Assembly: GCA_030015575.1 (NCBI GenBank)
Contig: JASDDO010000016.1
Span: 103,683,241-103,747,240, forward strand
From: Agapanthus africanus
Taxonomy: Eukaryota; Streptophyta; Magnoliopsida; Asparagales; Amaryllidaceae
Direction: 5' to 3'
Length of the DNA stretch: 64,000 bases
Part shown: one piece after another, positions 9,160 to 21,390 of the stretch
Position numbering within the stretch: position 1 is the stretch's first letter
How the letters are laid out: each line of letters opens with the position of its first letter
The notes under the pieces: model-generated
The model's database searches: none
Seen by the model: only the letters and a program-made list of their open reading frames with translations
What the model was told of the DNA's origin: nothing
Made by a program: the position numbers and the translations under genes

Positions 9160-12100
9160 ACTAATTATTGTGGTATCGCGTATCCACAGTTCGTGTGCTA
9201 CCGAATATCCAATTTCTCTACTAATCGGTTTCTCAAATCTCGTTTGAGGAACATCCGTGTTCGAGAAATAGCCTCAGTGAATGGATCCGCTATAATATTT
9301 CAATTTCTCTCTATATCTCAACTTTGCAGAGATCAACAATCTCCCAAACTGAGCGATACCCCATCACAAGAATTTGTCTGGATACCTGATGGGACAAGTT
9401 CATCAATGAACAACTCCTATCCAACAAACTTCTTGGGCTGTATTCTCTGTTGAGTTATAACCGGCATCCTGTACCATGATTACTTCAGTATCCTTATTGG
9501 AACACTATCCAATACACTGATCATCAGAAGAAGATAAACTCATCTCTGTCATCCAGGTCACCTTGAAAGCCATACCGATAACCGCCTCCCGGAGGAGGCT
9601 GCGTTACCTAATACCAAGAACATCCTCTTATGTTCTTTACTGCTTTTCTTTGTTTCTCAAAGATTGGATTAATATCTGCTTATTGTATCTAGTGTAAAAG
9701 CAATATCTGGTGTTGTACAAGACTTTGCATGATTGACTCAATTGTCTAAGCAAATGATGTGTCATTCATGCATGTCCCTCTCTTCTTCAGTCAAAAGACA
9801 TCCTTTTAGAGATGGTGACTCCACCTGCGGGTACACCACCACGCTAGGAGTCGTCCATTTTAAGATACTTTTAGAATGCTGTCCAAGTACCTGATTGGGG
9901 AACTTCTTAAATCTAGATCTAAAACCATAGATCTAGTCACTAGAAATCCTGATATACTATTCATATCCAACGTGGAGAGAACACTGTGTGACAACCAAAA
10001 TCTGACCGATTGTAATATAGGAACATTACTTTCTATCTGGAGTATGTCATCTAAAATATGGACAGTACACCCCACATCCTTCTTACTAGGTTCATTTTTG
10101 TTTTGACGAAGTCAATCATCTTGACTGTTACATCAAAATAGATGACCCGTCTCCGCTATCCTTGCTTTAGTCTACGAATAGACATAAGCATCTTGCACAC
10201 CTTCCGCTACTCCCACCGACTACGATAACCCTATGGCAGAGTCATATACACGTGCACTTCCAAAATCTCCATTTAGAAAGACGTTATAGTCACCCACCTG
10301 CCAGATATTATAGACATGAACTGCATCGGCGCCAAAACATATCCATATGGATTTCAGCATAGACATTGATGTAAAAGTCACATCACAATCCACAACGGGT
10401 ATTTGATGAAAACTCTTTACAACAAGTCTAGCCATATTAGGTTAGTATCTTTCCACCTGCACAGATCTCAAAAGATTTACTTGCTCCTAATGGGTTTTAC
10501 CCCTTCAGGAGCACCCAGCAAAATCCAAAATCCATAATTTGCTGAAGTGTGGAGTCCATCTTGGATATGAAGTATCTGGTCATCTGGAAGTTACCACTTC
10601 CTATGACCTACTGATAACCAGTAGGATCATCATTACCATGATGCTGAACTCCTTGTCACCGTCTACAAGAAAACCGAAGTGTCTCTCGGGTGTTTGAGGC
10701 CACCTACTAAAATCTGCGGAGTGGTCAACGGTTTGTCAAGTCCAATTGAATTCTTGGGTTCTACTAAATTTTCGGTAACCGTTGGTGGTTCTGGAATCAC
10801 TTCTAATTCTACCATACTCATTAGTTTCTTTTGCAAAAAGATCTTTTTATAAAAATATGGCGAGTTAAGAACAATATAACTATTGATCTTGAAAATGGTA
10901 GAAACAAAATCCTAGCTAATGCTTAGGATAATCCATAAACCGCCATTACCGAAGCGTGTCTCGAGTTTGTTCGGATTTTGCTTTTAGACAGAAACTGGAT
11001 AATTCCATATCTTAACAACCTGAAAATATGTAACCATTCTATATCCATATAGAATCAAGGTATTAATTTAGATGGAACCAGATTTAAAAGTCATGCAGCT
11101 GTTTTCAGTGCATCTTACCTAATGGAAAAATGCCAATACAGCATTACTTATCATGGAGCGCGTCCACCGATAAGTAACCTGTGAGAGAATCAAGTTCTCG
11201 ATATTACTATAATAGAATACCTAGCATAAGTATCTACATCTTCGATCACCTTGAAGAATCCCGATACTTCCAACGCATGATTCTCTACTTTATATTTATA
11301 CCTACAAACTTTTCAAAATCTTTGGACCTTGTATTACTACGAATGCGTGTCTAAAATCAAAAAACTCATAGGTAAACCTGAATGAAGTAAGGGTACCAAC
11401 CCCTTGCCCCAAAGGACACTGGACAACATACACTTTCATGTATAAGTCCCAAGTGTATACCAACTCAAATTCTGTGTTTTGTAAATTGAAAACCGTATCT
11501 TGGTTAAGAATGTCTTACATCGTTATTCAATGCACCTTACCTTATGCTCAACTGATAAAGGTAAATGTTTACAACACAATTTTTAAAATGTACATCTCAC
11601 TTTATAAAAATAAAGGTACAGATATTTCATTTTAAAATCTGGTGCATAACAATGGTTATTCAAAACCAAATGTTTGCCGTTAGGCAAAAGCCAGACGATT
11701 TAATCCAATATTACTAATTGCAACGAGTTTCGATATTAAGGATCAAATCGCTCATTTCCCAATATTCTACTCCTACTCATCATCTGTAACACCGTACAGA
11801 TGTGAGATCCAAATCTGGTAAATACTTACCCTGAAGTTAGAATTTGATTGGGAAAACAGTTCTTTATTACATGTACACGGAAAAACTGAAACATGAATGA
11901 AAATGTTTCATAGGGGATGGCCTGGTATTCCTAGTAATGTCTTTTCCATTATCCAGATTCAAGACAGCAGTCGCAATTTCTTTTGCCCTCACTTTAGTTC
12001 CTTTATATGTCTCTATTTCTTACCTTCTGTATACTATCCTTAAGCTAATTGTTTTTCTTCCTTCCCTACCTTTCGGCACCAGCCTAAGGTTTGGAAGAAG

Positions 12101-14111
12101 ACTATCCAATAAGCGTAATAGGTGTACTCTCCTAATCAAAGAGCTCTCACAACCTGAGAGAAGGTAAAGGGAAGAGACAACCGAATAATCCTACTTTAAA
12201 ATCTGTGGCCATCCTCGACCGAAGTAATTTTTTCGAGTTCGTATGTAACTATACGATGGCCGTTCCAAGTAATATAGATCATCGTAGTGATACAGCGTGT
12301 TATGAAGAAATGCAAAGGGTAAAGTAGGAGTGACAGGGATACATACAACTTTGTCGCGAATCAAGTCAAACCAAAGCCAAAATGTGTAAGAAGGTTCGGT
12401 CAAATTGGTTCATGAGTTTTTAAGGTAAGTCATGGGTCGCTGTATCAGAAAGAGAAAAGAAACACTCCGCGTGCATTCTATCAAGATCAGATTGATCATC
12501 ATTTTATTTGATCAGGATGGTTCCCACTGTTTCCTTGAATTCTCCTTCAAACCCTAAAAGGAGAACTAGTTGGGATCATTTAAGTAAAAATTTTTCCGAG
12601 GAGTAATACGTACTCATCAGTGGGAATCGGGATCCAGCTGTCGTCATGTGATAACCTGACGGAATCCACTCAAGTCACCACACTCCAGAAGGTATGCGCC
12701 TGCCTGGCAAGTTTCCCGTATGTTTGAAACTCCCGATATGGTTTTTGCCCTTAGGATCCAAGTAACCATGACAAGGTCAACAAGTCAAAGGATCCTAGTC
12801 AAGTTCAACCCGTCATTATCCTGATTGCATTAGACCCATCCGTACAGACCCTTGACAAGGTCAACAAGGTTGAACGATTGTCCTAACCAATCCACATATC
12901 CATACGACAGAAAAGTATTACAGAGCTACCACACGCTACGCTTTGACAAGGTCAACAAACGCAGCACCAATACTAAGTAATACTAATCTGAAATGACGGA
13001 GGGCTACGACTGGTTTTTGGCAAAAAATCTTTAACGTAATGAACTTGATATCGTTGATGGAACTCGAGTGGGTTTGAAATGGAGTGGTTTAAGCTCCGCA
13101 TTTTAAAACTAGTAACATAAACTTTTGCTTAAGCGCGAACTCCCAATGAAGGGATCAAGGTTCTTCCCTCATAGAATAAGGTGCGAGATATTCCTAACCG
13201 AATACCTCTATGCAAAGTAAAAGAATACGACTAAAAGTTTTGAAGAAAATCCAGTAGTTTTAAAATTGGTTCAGATAACATCATTTAAGTTTATTTTTCC
13301 TTGCATTATTTCGATAATGCATTCTCATCAGCCACAGAAGAAACAACCAAAATAACATGCTTTTTATATGCCATCCGTATTCGCCACGGGGCCCGTCATG
13401 CACCGTTAGGTTACTTAACTAACGGCTGAGCGGGAGCTGGACTAGCGCGGATGCAAAACTTATAGAAGCATCTACTAAATATATATCATATATATATCAA
13501 CATCGCAGGCAGATAATAGTCACCACAGGCAGATAAAATCATCACAAGTATGCGAACAACAATATGGAATAGCGGATAATCTAGGAGCCCCGCGTTTCAT
13601 TTGTGCCATAAATGAAACGCGACGTTCTTCGGTCGTGTAGATAGCCAGTGCAATGAAGATCCTAAACCCCTACGAGTGCGGCAAGTTATTCGCCAATTCC
13701 CGAAGTGAGGCAACCCAATCAACAAAGTGAATGGGTCACCCAGCACTTCACGGAATCCGGTAATTTGAGCACCTCTCTGTGGGTCAACCTATACCCCTAC
13801 GAGTGCGGCGAATAGCCTGCCAGTTCTAGAGTAAGGCCTTTCGGTCTCAACGCGATGAGATGCGGGCCCGTTGCCCTTTAGAACCCGGCTATTCGAGCAC
13901 TCTCTCCAGGGTAATCCTAGTACAGAAAATAAAATATATACGATAGTGACAACGACCTCAACCCGGTCGTGTCCCAATAAAAGTATACAAACTGACAGAA
14001 ACGACAGTCTACATGTCGGACGCTCGCCCCGCAATAATGAATATACAAATGAATATGAACTGTACATCTAACATTGCACACAAGGCTATCCATCACGACA
14101 ATCCGCACAAA

Positions 14112-14153
<42 letters not shown>

Positions 14154-14749
14154 ACAAGTAACCGAAACAAGTGTGGAACCCCGTCTAATTGAGCTTATAG
14201 CAATTAGACAATGTTAACACCACATTCACGCACGTAAACGAAGTCACGACATTAGAATTCCAAAACACAATTAGTGCACATCCCAAATTTACCGAGGATC
14301 AAAAACCAAGTGCACTAAGCATCCAAAAAAATCGAGTTTTGAGCCAATTTGGAAGTCCGAATCAAAACGAAACGTGCCCAAACCTTCGTGGGGAGTTAGA
14401 GCACAAAATTAACTTCGAGTCGGGGGCCTAAAGGGGGTACCCCACCCCCGAGGCCACCACGAGATGGCCAGAGGGTGAGGCAGACCCGAAACTGTCCATG
14501 GAGGGGCAGTTTCGGGTCCCCACCCTTAAGACCACCTTGTGGTGGTCATGGGGAGTGGGCCCAGCCGTTCGGTCCCCTCCGGGGTCTCCCCGGGGTGCCC
14601 ACGCACCACCCGGCGGTTTCTCGGTTCAAACCGAGAGCCCGTAGGGTATCTCAAAACTCAAAATTCGGGACTGTTTTTTCGACAGTTTTCGATGCCCGAA
14701 AAAACGTGAATTCTAATATCGTAACTAGCTAGTTTAAGGTGTTTGGGAG
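9160..14749 (-). pseudogene. Scrambled copia gag-pol internal region of W-
   Basis: Read on the minus strand the DNA follows the order of copia pol, but stops, frame changes and small rearrangements occur throughout. The clearest trace is an RT-like segment at about 10,075-9,860 (ILDDILQIESNVPILQSV), which corresponds to YMDDILLIRNDVPMLHSV in the intact-looking relative at 46,420. It shares derived changes with the plus-strand W element in the stretch after this box. Hairpins of the leader type are recognisable at 12,936-12,964. Other contents include an (AT)n run at 14,114-14,150, and repeated CCCCTACGAGTGCGGC segments at about 13,668 and 13,794. Confidence 0.75.
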
Positions 14750-14761
14750 GCTCAGATACCA
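14750..14761 (-). other. Primer-binding site of element W-
   Basis: The minus strand reads TGGTATCTGAGC one base inside the 5' LTR. It matches the plant initiator-Met tRNA primer site (TGGTATCAGAGC) with one change, which fixes the element's direction as minus. Confidence 0.8.
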
Positions 14762-14762
14762 C

Positions 14763-16679
14763 TGCAGGGTTCCCTAATGCTCGCGGCGCAGTGGAGGCGC
14801 GGATGGCGAACAAAAAATTCAAGCAAACACGATAGAACTCCGAACCTAGAATCGATCCGAACTCCCTAAACTAGTAAGCTAAAACATGCAAGGTTGAAAA
14901 AAAAACCTTTGTTGTGTGTCCACCCAATTGTGAAAGACCCCTCCAAGCTCGTAGCCGCCGGGAACGCACTTGAGCATCGACCACTCTTGTCGAAGACGAT
15001 CCACCTGAGGGAACGTGGAGGAGGCTCTAACCGACGGCCCAAAGTTGCTATGTTTGGATGGCCGGTGATGTAGGAATACTCCGCTATATTTTTCTCTCTA
15101 GGATTTTGCTCAAAAATTGGAAGCAAGAAGGAGATGGAGAAGATGAAGCAACCATGGAGGAGATGGGGAAAAATATCATCAAGTCTCATCTAGTAGAAAG
15201 TGAATGGCTACCAAAAATCAACCATATCAAATAGTGCAACCAAATGAATTTTCCAATATAAAATTCCAAGCCACACCTTTCTACATTGTAGCACCATGCT
15301 TCCCTTTCTCCACTTGCCACCTCATTTCCTATTTGATTTTCCAAAAAGGAAAATCAAATATGAGGTGTCCATCTTCTAGAAGCATCGCCGTATAAATACG
15401 GAATACTTCACCTGGTTTATGTATAAAAATACGGATAGCACTAAAGAGAGAATGAATAGTGAACAATAATACTAAAATACATATATCGAAATACATATAT
15501 AAATTATTAAATCAAAACCTGATTTAATAATCCGGCTTAATGCTAAGCCGGCTAGCATTATCAACTATCCGATTAAAGTCCGTATACCGTGTACACGTAT
15601 TTAATCGGATCCCTGCACATACCATCGTACGGCTCCTACATCTGTCGCGTGAACCTGGAAAACCCTCTGTGTGGAACTCTAAAGACTCGACAATACGCTG
15701 GCAGTAGATTTAACCACAAGCACGTCAGCGTCACTAGTTGTACGTAACGGCTATCCAGGTACTTGTCGAAAGGGGGGGTCGACAATCAAGTGCGTTCTTA
15801 CCCTACTGAGCCTGAATGTGACAATCTCCGTACAGTCCGGTCTCTTCGTTAAAGAGTATCGCATGTCGGGTCTAGGGGGTGGATAACGTCAGACCCCTAC
15901 TAACCCGATAAGTCGTGTCTGAGTCTAGCTCATCACCAACTGAGATACTACTGATCAACCATCTGTAAATCTTCTCTATCGTGGCCATGGATTTCTGGTG
16001 ATAGCCAACTGAACACAGCCCGACATCGATTCCTAATAACAGAAGAGACGAATTCCTGATAGTCGACCACTGCCTCCATGTGGCTCGGGACTGTACCCAA
16101 CTAAAACCCGTTTGCACGATTTTTTTGAGTCGTGGTAGGGTAGTAATCAAAGTACAGTGGGAACTCACATGAGACAAATGACGACTTCATGTTAAAGGAC
16201 TAACCTGTACTCATGCCATCCGAGAACTTCCATTTGACGATATGTATAATACCATTTAGAAGTTTTCGGCCAGTCCGTCCAGTGTACCCACCTCCAGTGA
16301 GCACCTGTATACTATCTTAGGTGACACATCACCAATGGCTTGTGAGACCGGCCACCGTCCCTCGTCGGGGTCTCGAAGCGTATACACCAGTCTACTCCGG
16401 AATATAGATGCCCAGTCTCGATACTCCCACGACTAGGGACATTTAAGAATGTGCTTATAGACCATCCAGTTCTCACGTATATGATCGCCATCATAATGTT
16501 GGCAACATATAATAGTGATCTGCAATACCCCATAATGCATGTATATGATGATAAAGACAAACCAGATAGCATACTATCATTTTGAGTAAGATTGTCCTAT
16601 CCGTATATGTGTTTCCTCAATCATCACAATCACGTGCCTGCGATTACAATAATTGACTTGAGGGCACTATATCCAATTT
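14763..16679 (-). repeat. 5' LTR of element W-
   Basis: About 1.9 kb. On the minus strand it ends at TGCA next to the primer-binding site. At its outer end it reads TTGGATATAGTGCC, without the leading TG seen in the other LTR. It shares the TATAAATACGG and ATTATTAAATCA inverted repeats with its partner, with substitutions. The right edge is uncertain by a few bases. Confidence 0.8.
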
Positions 16680-17240
16680 AACTCTCATCAAATAAGCATT
16701 CTCACGTGAATGGTTTGTAGGCCATTAAATCTTCTGCTGCGTATTGATCTAGATGCCAGATTTGGAATCTGCATCGTGATCGTTTATTATTACCATTTGC
16801 CTACACCGTAGAATTTGATTGCTTAGCTGAAAAGACAGAACTGTCTGGACATTAAAAGTCAGGTTAATTATATTATAGGATGATTGTATTTATGTAATAT
16901 TTTGCACCCTCTCTTGCCATACTTTTCTGAAACAGGAAATTGACACGTATTTATAGAGGGTTAATGTTAGATTGACAGCCAGGCGCAGAACTTTGTTTGA
17001 TATTTACTGGAGCTTTGCTTCATAGTGGATCCCATTTGAACGGGAAAAGGCTTAGATGATGATGATGAGTATTTATCATCTACAATTCCTCATCCTTTTA
17101 ATTATATTGATTCATGTTTACATAAGAAACGGCACCAATCTGTATGTATAATTTGCTTTAGTGATAAAGTTTATAAACTATACATAATTCTTTCAGCTAC
17201 CAATGCAGTCATCATGAAGTTTCATTTCTCAAATATATAG
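16680..17240 (+). other. Intron sequence before the first visible CRTISO exon
   Basis: AT-rich, non-coding, ending in a YAG-type acceptor (AAATATATAG) at 17,231-17,240. No upstream CRTISO coding segment (the NATRWDTF region expected just before this exon) is present here. Confidence 0.6.
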
Positions 17241-20200
17241 GAAAGCTTATTAAAGTTGATGAACTTCCAGAAGAGGAGAAAAATTTCCAAAAGATTTATG
17301 TCAAGGCACCATCATTTCTTTCCATACACATTGGAGTAAAGGCCTCAGTTTTGCCTCCTGATACAGATTGCCACCATTTCGTTCTCGAGGTATTGGAGCG
17401 GTCCTAGATTATCATTAGTTGCGCCAAGGTTTAATATGAAGAACACATGGCTATGGTATAAAAGAAAAGAAGTATGCTCAACTTTGTAGCTGATACCGGT
17501 ATTTGCAGGATGAATGGAGTAAGCTGGAGATGCCTTATGGAAGCATTTTTCTGAGTATTCCAACTGTGCTCGATTCATCATTGGCTCCTGAAGGACACCA
17601 TATTCTTCATATATTTACAACATCAAGCATGGAAGATTGGAAGGTAGTAGTCTATACTAGAAGCTCCTACAATTTTCACATCCCTAATATCGGATAGCCT
17701 GTTATTTAAGGTTAAATAATGTTCACATGCAAATGCAAAGTCATTCTAGTTTGCAAACCTATTGCAGATATTGATTCTCTCTGACACAAAGTTCTCACTT
17801 TCATTGGACCAGGGACTCTCTCAAAAAGAATACGAAGAGAAAAAGGATCTTGTGGCTGATGAAATTATAAGGAGACTTGAAAATAAGTTATTTCCAGGTC
17901 TCAAAAGCTCCATATTGTTTAAAGAGGTAAGGCATAACACCCTTCAATAATTTGAGATTATGGCAGTTGATAAAATGCGCAAACTTTTAGTTTTAAGTCC
18001 ATACCTGAAAGCAAGTTGACGTGACACTGGCTAGATGATCATTCTGCTAGGACAGGGCCATATGCGGTATGTGTTCAATAGGCTGTCATGGTTTTTTGAA
18101 CCATCTATAGTAATTATTTGGCGTATGTTTTCATTTGCTGCCTTCTACCTTTTTGTACATTGGTTTATGCTTGCTTGGTTAGACAATATTTCTTCATTGT
18201 ACGTTTATTCTCATATCTAACATGCTCACTATTTGGATTAACCTTTTGTTTGTTTGTGTATGCTTGATTTTTCTATTTGTTCATTTGTATGTTCTTGAGT
18301 TTTCCTCATTATGTATAATAGCTTTTCCTACGTGAAGCTGGAAAAGATTGTCTCTGTAAATGTAAATTAGTAACTGAATCAAAGTGCCATGGGCAGGTGA
18401 TTATTATGATTCATGGAAAATTTGTATGTCTACAACTCCATGTATCAAATGTTCAGAAAACAGTCGTATATTCTTTTATATAAAATTTACCACATTTAGT
18501 TCTTAAGATTACAAGTTTAGTAAGATCATAAGATTAATACTATCTAATTAATGCAACGAAACACATTAGTATTGAATGCTTGAGATCGCTACTTGCTTAT
18601 AGTGTGGTATTATTGATCATGATAGGTGGGAACTCCGAGAACACACAGGAGATATCTTGCTAGGAATGATGGCACCTATGGTCCAATGCCAAGGAAAACA
18701 CCGAAAGGTTTACTAGGGATGCCTTTTAATACTACAGTAAGCTCATCTTTGAGAGCGTGTGCCGATTCTTCTGTGCTTTAGATATTAGTAGATTTAATGT
18801 ATTGACTTATTTTAATAATCCGTTGTTTTGGACTTGCAGGCTATAGATGGTCTCTACTGTGTTGGGGATAGCTGCTTTCCTGGTCAAGGAGTTATAGCTG
18901 TTGCCTTCTCAGGAATCATGTGTGCTCATAGAGTTGCCGCAGATCTTGGTAAGCAAATTGTTTATAAATCTATGAATACCGAAACACTAAAAAACATAGG
19001 ATATAGCCATATGGGTATAACCACTGAATGTACCTGTTGAAAAATCCAAGGCATCAAGGTTTCTAGCCACTCCTGAAGGAAAAATAATACCAGGTTCACC
19101 CAAAGTTTTTAGGTTTTATGTATTTTATTCCGTAGTCCTAGCGTGTTGGTATCTACATAATAATGATTATTATTTTAAAGGTCATCACTAGCTCTATCTT
19201 TCTTCCACTTTGTCACCAGTTGTGACCAGAGGAAGAATTGGTGGCTTAGATGATTGCCACTTGCATGTTGATTTTTGTTCTGTATTTTGTGAGTTTTAGT
19301 TATTGGGGTATTTTGAGCCGAGTCCCATGTGATGAGGCATTACACAATGCCGAGTTATCTACACTACTCGTATTTAGGATAAAGAAGTCTATCTTGAAAG
19401 TGTAATTTCACCAGAAACTATATTTGAAGACAGGGAAACATTAATCGAAAAGGATATGCATCTTGGTTTGGGCATCCATTAGAAGATAGAGACAGCTAAA
19501 ATTGAGGATATAATGAGAGAATTGATTGAGATGGCATGGCATGTGACAGATGATCATAGTGGTAGAAAATAATATTATAACCCTCAACTCTCAGTATAAC
19601 TTGAGAATTTTGGTTCAGCAGCAGGAATTTTATGGTTTTATCCCACAGGAGCGCATTTAAATAGCGGATACCAATGTGCAAAAGCTCAAGTTTCTGCCCA
19701 CTAAGGGCGCTTAACTTGCAGTGGCAATTTAGAAAATAAAATTATATATCTCAACCCTCACCACAAATTTGAGGGTCTGGTGGCATGGAGTTTAAGATGG
19801 TTGATTGAGGCATAGGCTTAAAATAACATGTATTGTGAGCAAGAAAGGATATACTGGTTGTTAATGCAATGACATAGATGATCTTTAGTAGAGCCAGTCT
19901 GCATGGAGAAAAGGATTCACGTGGCTAAATCCAAGGATTTGCAATGTTGTCTTTGATTCTGTTGTTGAGATTATAGTGGGAAAAGTAATATAATGGGACT
20001 ATGTTTATTTAATGATATGCAATTTACTATGAGGTTAAAATTTATCCTGAATGATGTCCATAATGAGAAAAGAAGAATTTTCCATGCCGGTGTAATGTAT
20101 TTCTAACATAATCAATTAAGACGTGTTTTCTTCATCAGTATGTTTCTAACCCACTGCTTTCCATAAAATGTACTAGATTATTGACTACTTACATTTGTCT

Positions 20201-20285
20201 TCTCATTTCAGGTTTTGAAAAGAAATCCCCAATATTGGATGCCGGACTCCTTCGTTTGCTTGGGTGGTTAAGAACATTGGCATGA
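17241..20285 (+). CDS. CRTISO: Carotenoid (prolycopene) isomerase, 3' six exons
   Basis: This FAD-dependent plastid enzyme turns poly-cis lycopene (prolycopene) into all-trans lycopene. The visible exons are 17241-17389, 17509-17643, 17813-17926, 18626-18736, 18840-18948 and 20212-20285 (TGA 20283-20285). All junctions inside the window are GT-AG and the reading phase is kept throughout. Together they code the last 230 residues of a protein that is usually about 600. Diagnostic segments are [38 protein letters not shown] and the C-terminal FAD-binding [18 protein letters not shown]. The first exon starts in phase, needing one base (the G of GGA) from an upstream exon not found in this window. 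About 10 kb of retroelement DNA lies just upstream. The gene is therefore either split by a giant intron or 5'-truncated. The coding part itself shows no damage. Confidence 0.93.
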
Positions 20286-21390
20286 GAGTATTAATTAAAA
20301 TTCTGCAAGGAAATGACATTTTCCTCAGAATCATGCAGATTAAGCTGCTTCCGATCTTGTTAATTATGTAAGATTATACAAATGGCGGGTTGCATTCATC
20401 AAGTTTCATCACTTTGTTCATGCTTCACTAATTATTGCATGCTTTCTGTCTGATGCATTATGGTGCTGGGCTGATCATTGAAGATGACAGAATAAAATAC
20501 ACGGAGCAGTTCATACTATATACTGAGATCCATATCACTGCCAAGTAATACACGAAAAGGAGGTACTTTTGCGGCTTTTGGATGTAATTATAGCTATCAG
20601 GAGTTGAGCTATACCATTTATATTTCATCATGTGTATTTAGAAATCCCATAGTTAAAATGTAAGTTGCTGCTATTTTCTGAATGTTAATGGAAATTCAAG
20701 TTTTATATAAAAGAAATTTACACCTGAATCTCTTGGAAACTCTGTTATTTTTTGTTGAAAGTATGCTTTTGATTTTTCCCTTGGAAGACTGATATTGCGC
20801 ATGTGATTCAGCTTTCGTAGTAAAGTTAACTATTAGTTGACCAGCAAGTTCCTTCATGCTGATCCGTCTCTTAATTTTTTCCCCTTTCTAATTCAAAGGT
20901 GGGACATTCCCACTTGAATATCCTGGAAATTTTGAAAACATGTTGGTTTAAGGCAAGATTCAACCTGGCAACCTTTCTTATTCCATTCACATGCCTTACC
21001 AACTCTAATAAAAAGCTTCCTCAGATTCTATCCGGTTATGTTCATCATGTGCATTACATTCTTTTGAGGAAAATTGCAGTATTTCCTATTGCATGCATCA
21101 TACATATATATTTGCTTCTATCATGACAGTTCCTAAGACCCGGGTTCATAAGAAACACAGTAGCAGGTATATTCACAAACTCCATATGATCTCATCTGCA
21201 CAGTACTTTTTGAAAGAGTGCTAATATTCAAGCTCTTAGCGTTGAGCAGCTTTAACAGTTAAGTCTGTTAGCTTCCTTTTCGGGATTAATCATCACGTTG
21301 AGTTCCAGTTCTCATCCTGAAACTACTGTTTCTGTGGAGATAGTGGTAGAATCTTCTCCAATTGCCTCTGAATATATGTCCACAATTTTC
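20286..21390. other. Convergent intergenic region, CRTISO / ABCG22
   Basis: Holds the 3' UTRs of two tail-to-tail genes. No coding sequence, RNA gene or mobile element is recognised. The open frame near 20,899-21,126 has no family resemblance. Confidence 0.6.
20491..20496 (+). other. Likely CRTISO polyadenylation signal
   Basis: AATAAA lies about 206 nt after the CRTISO stop, in AT-rich DNA. This is a reasonable 3' UTR length, but plant signals are loose, so the assignment is tentative. Confidence 0.4.

Larger units (their letters stand above)
7188..16679 (-). mobile_element. Complete coding-dead copia-type LTR element (W-)
   Basis: The element runs on the minus strand. The 5' LTR is at 14,763-16,679 and the 3' LTR at 7,188-9,139. 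The internal region is about 5.6 kb. On the minus strand the primer-binding site TGGTATCTGAGC sits next to the 5' LTR. A polypurine tract (AAGTGGGAGAT type) precedes TGTTGGATATA at the 3' LTR. Internal DNA is colinear with the plus-strand element at 35,676-45,313 but holds no frame longer than about 92 codons. The LTRs differ by many substitutions and small gaps, so this copy looks older than the other one. No clear 5-bp target duplication is visible, and the outer edge of the 5' LTR has lost its first TG. It lies just upstream of the first visible CRTISO exon. Confidence 0.85.
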
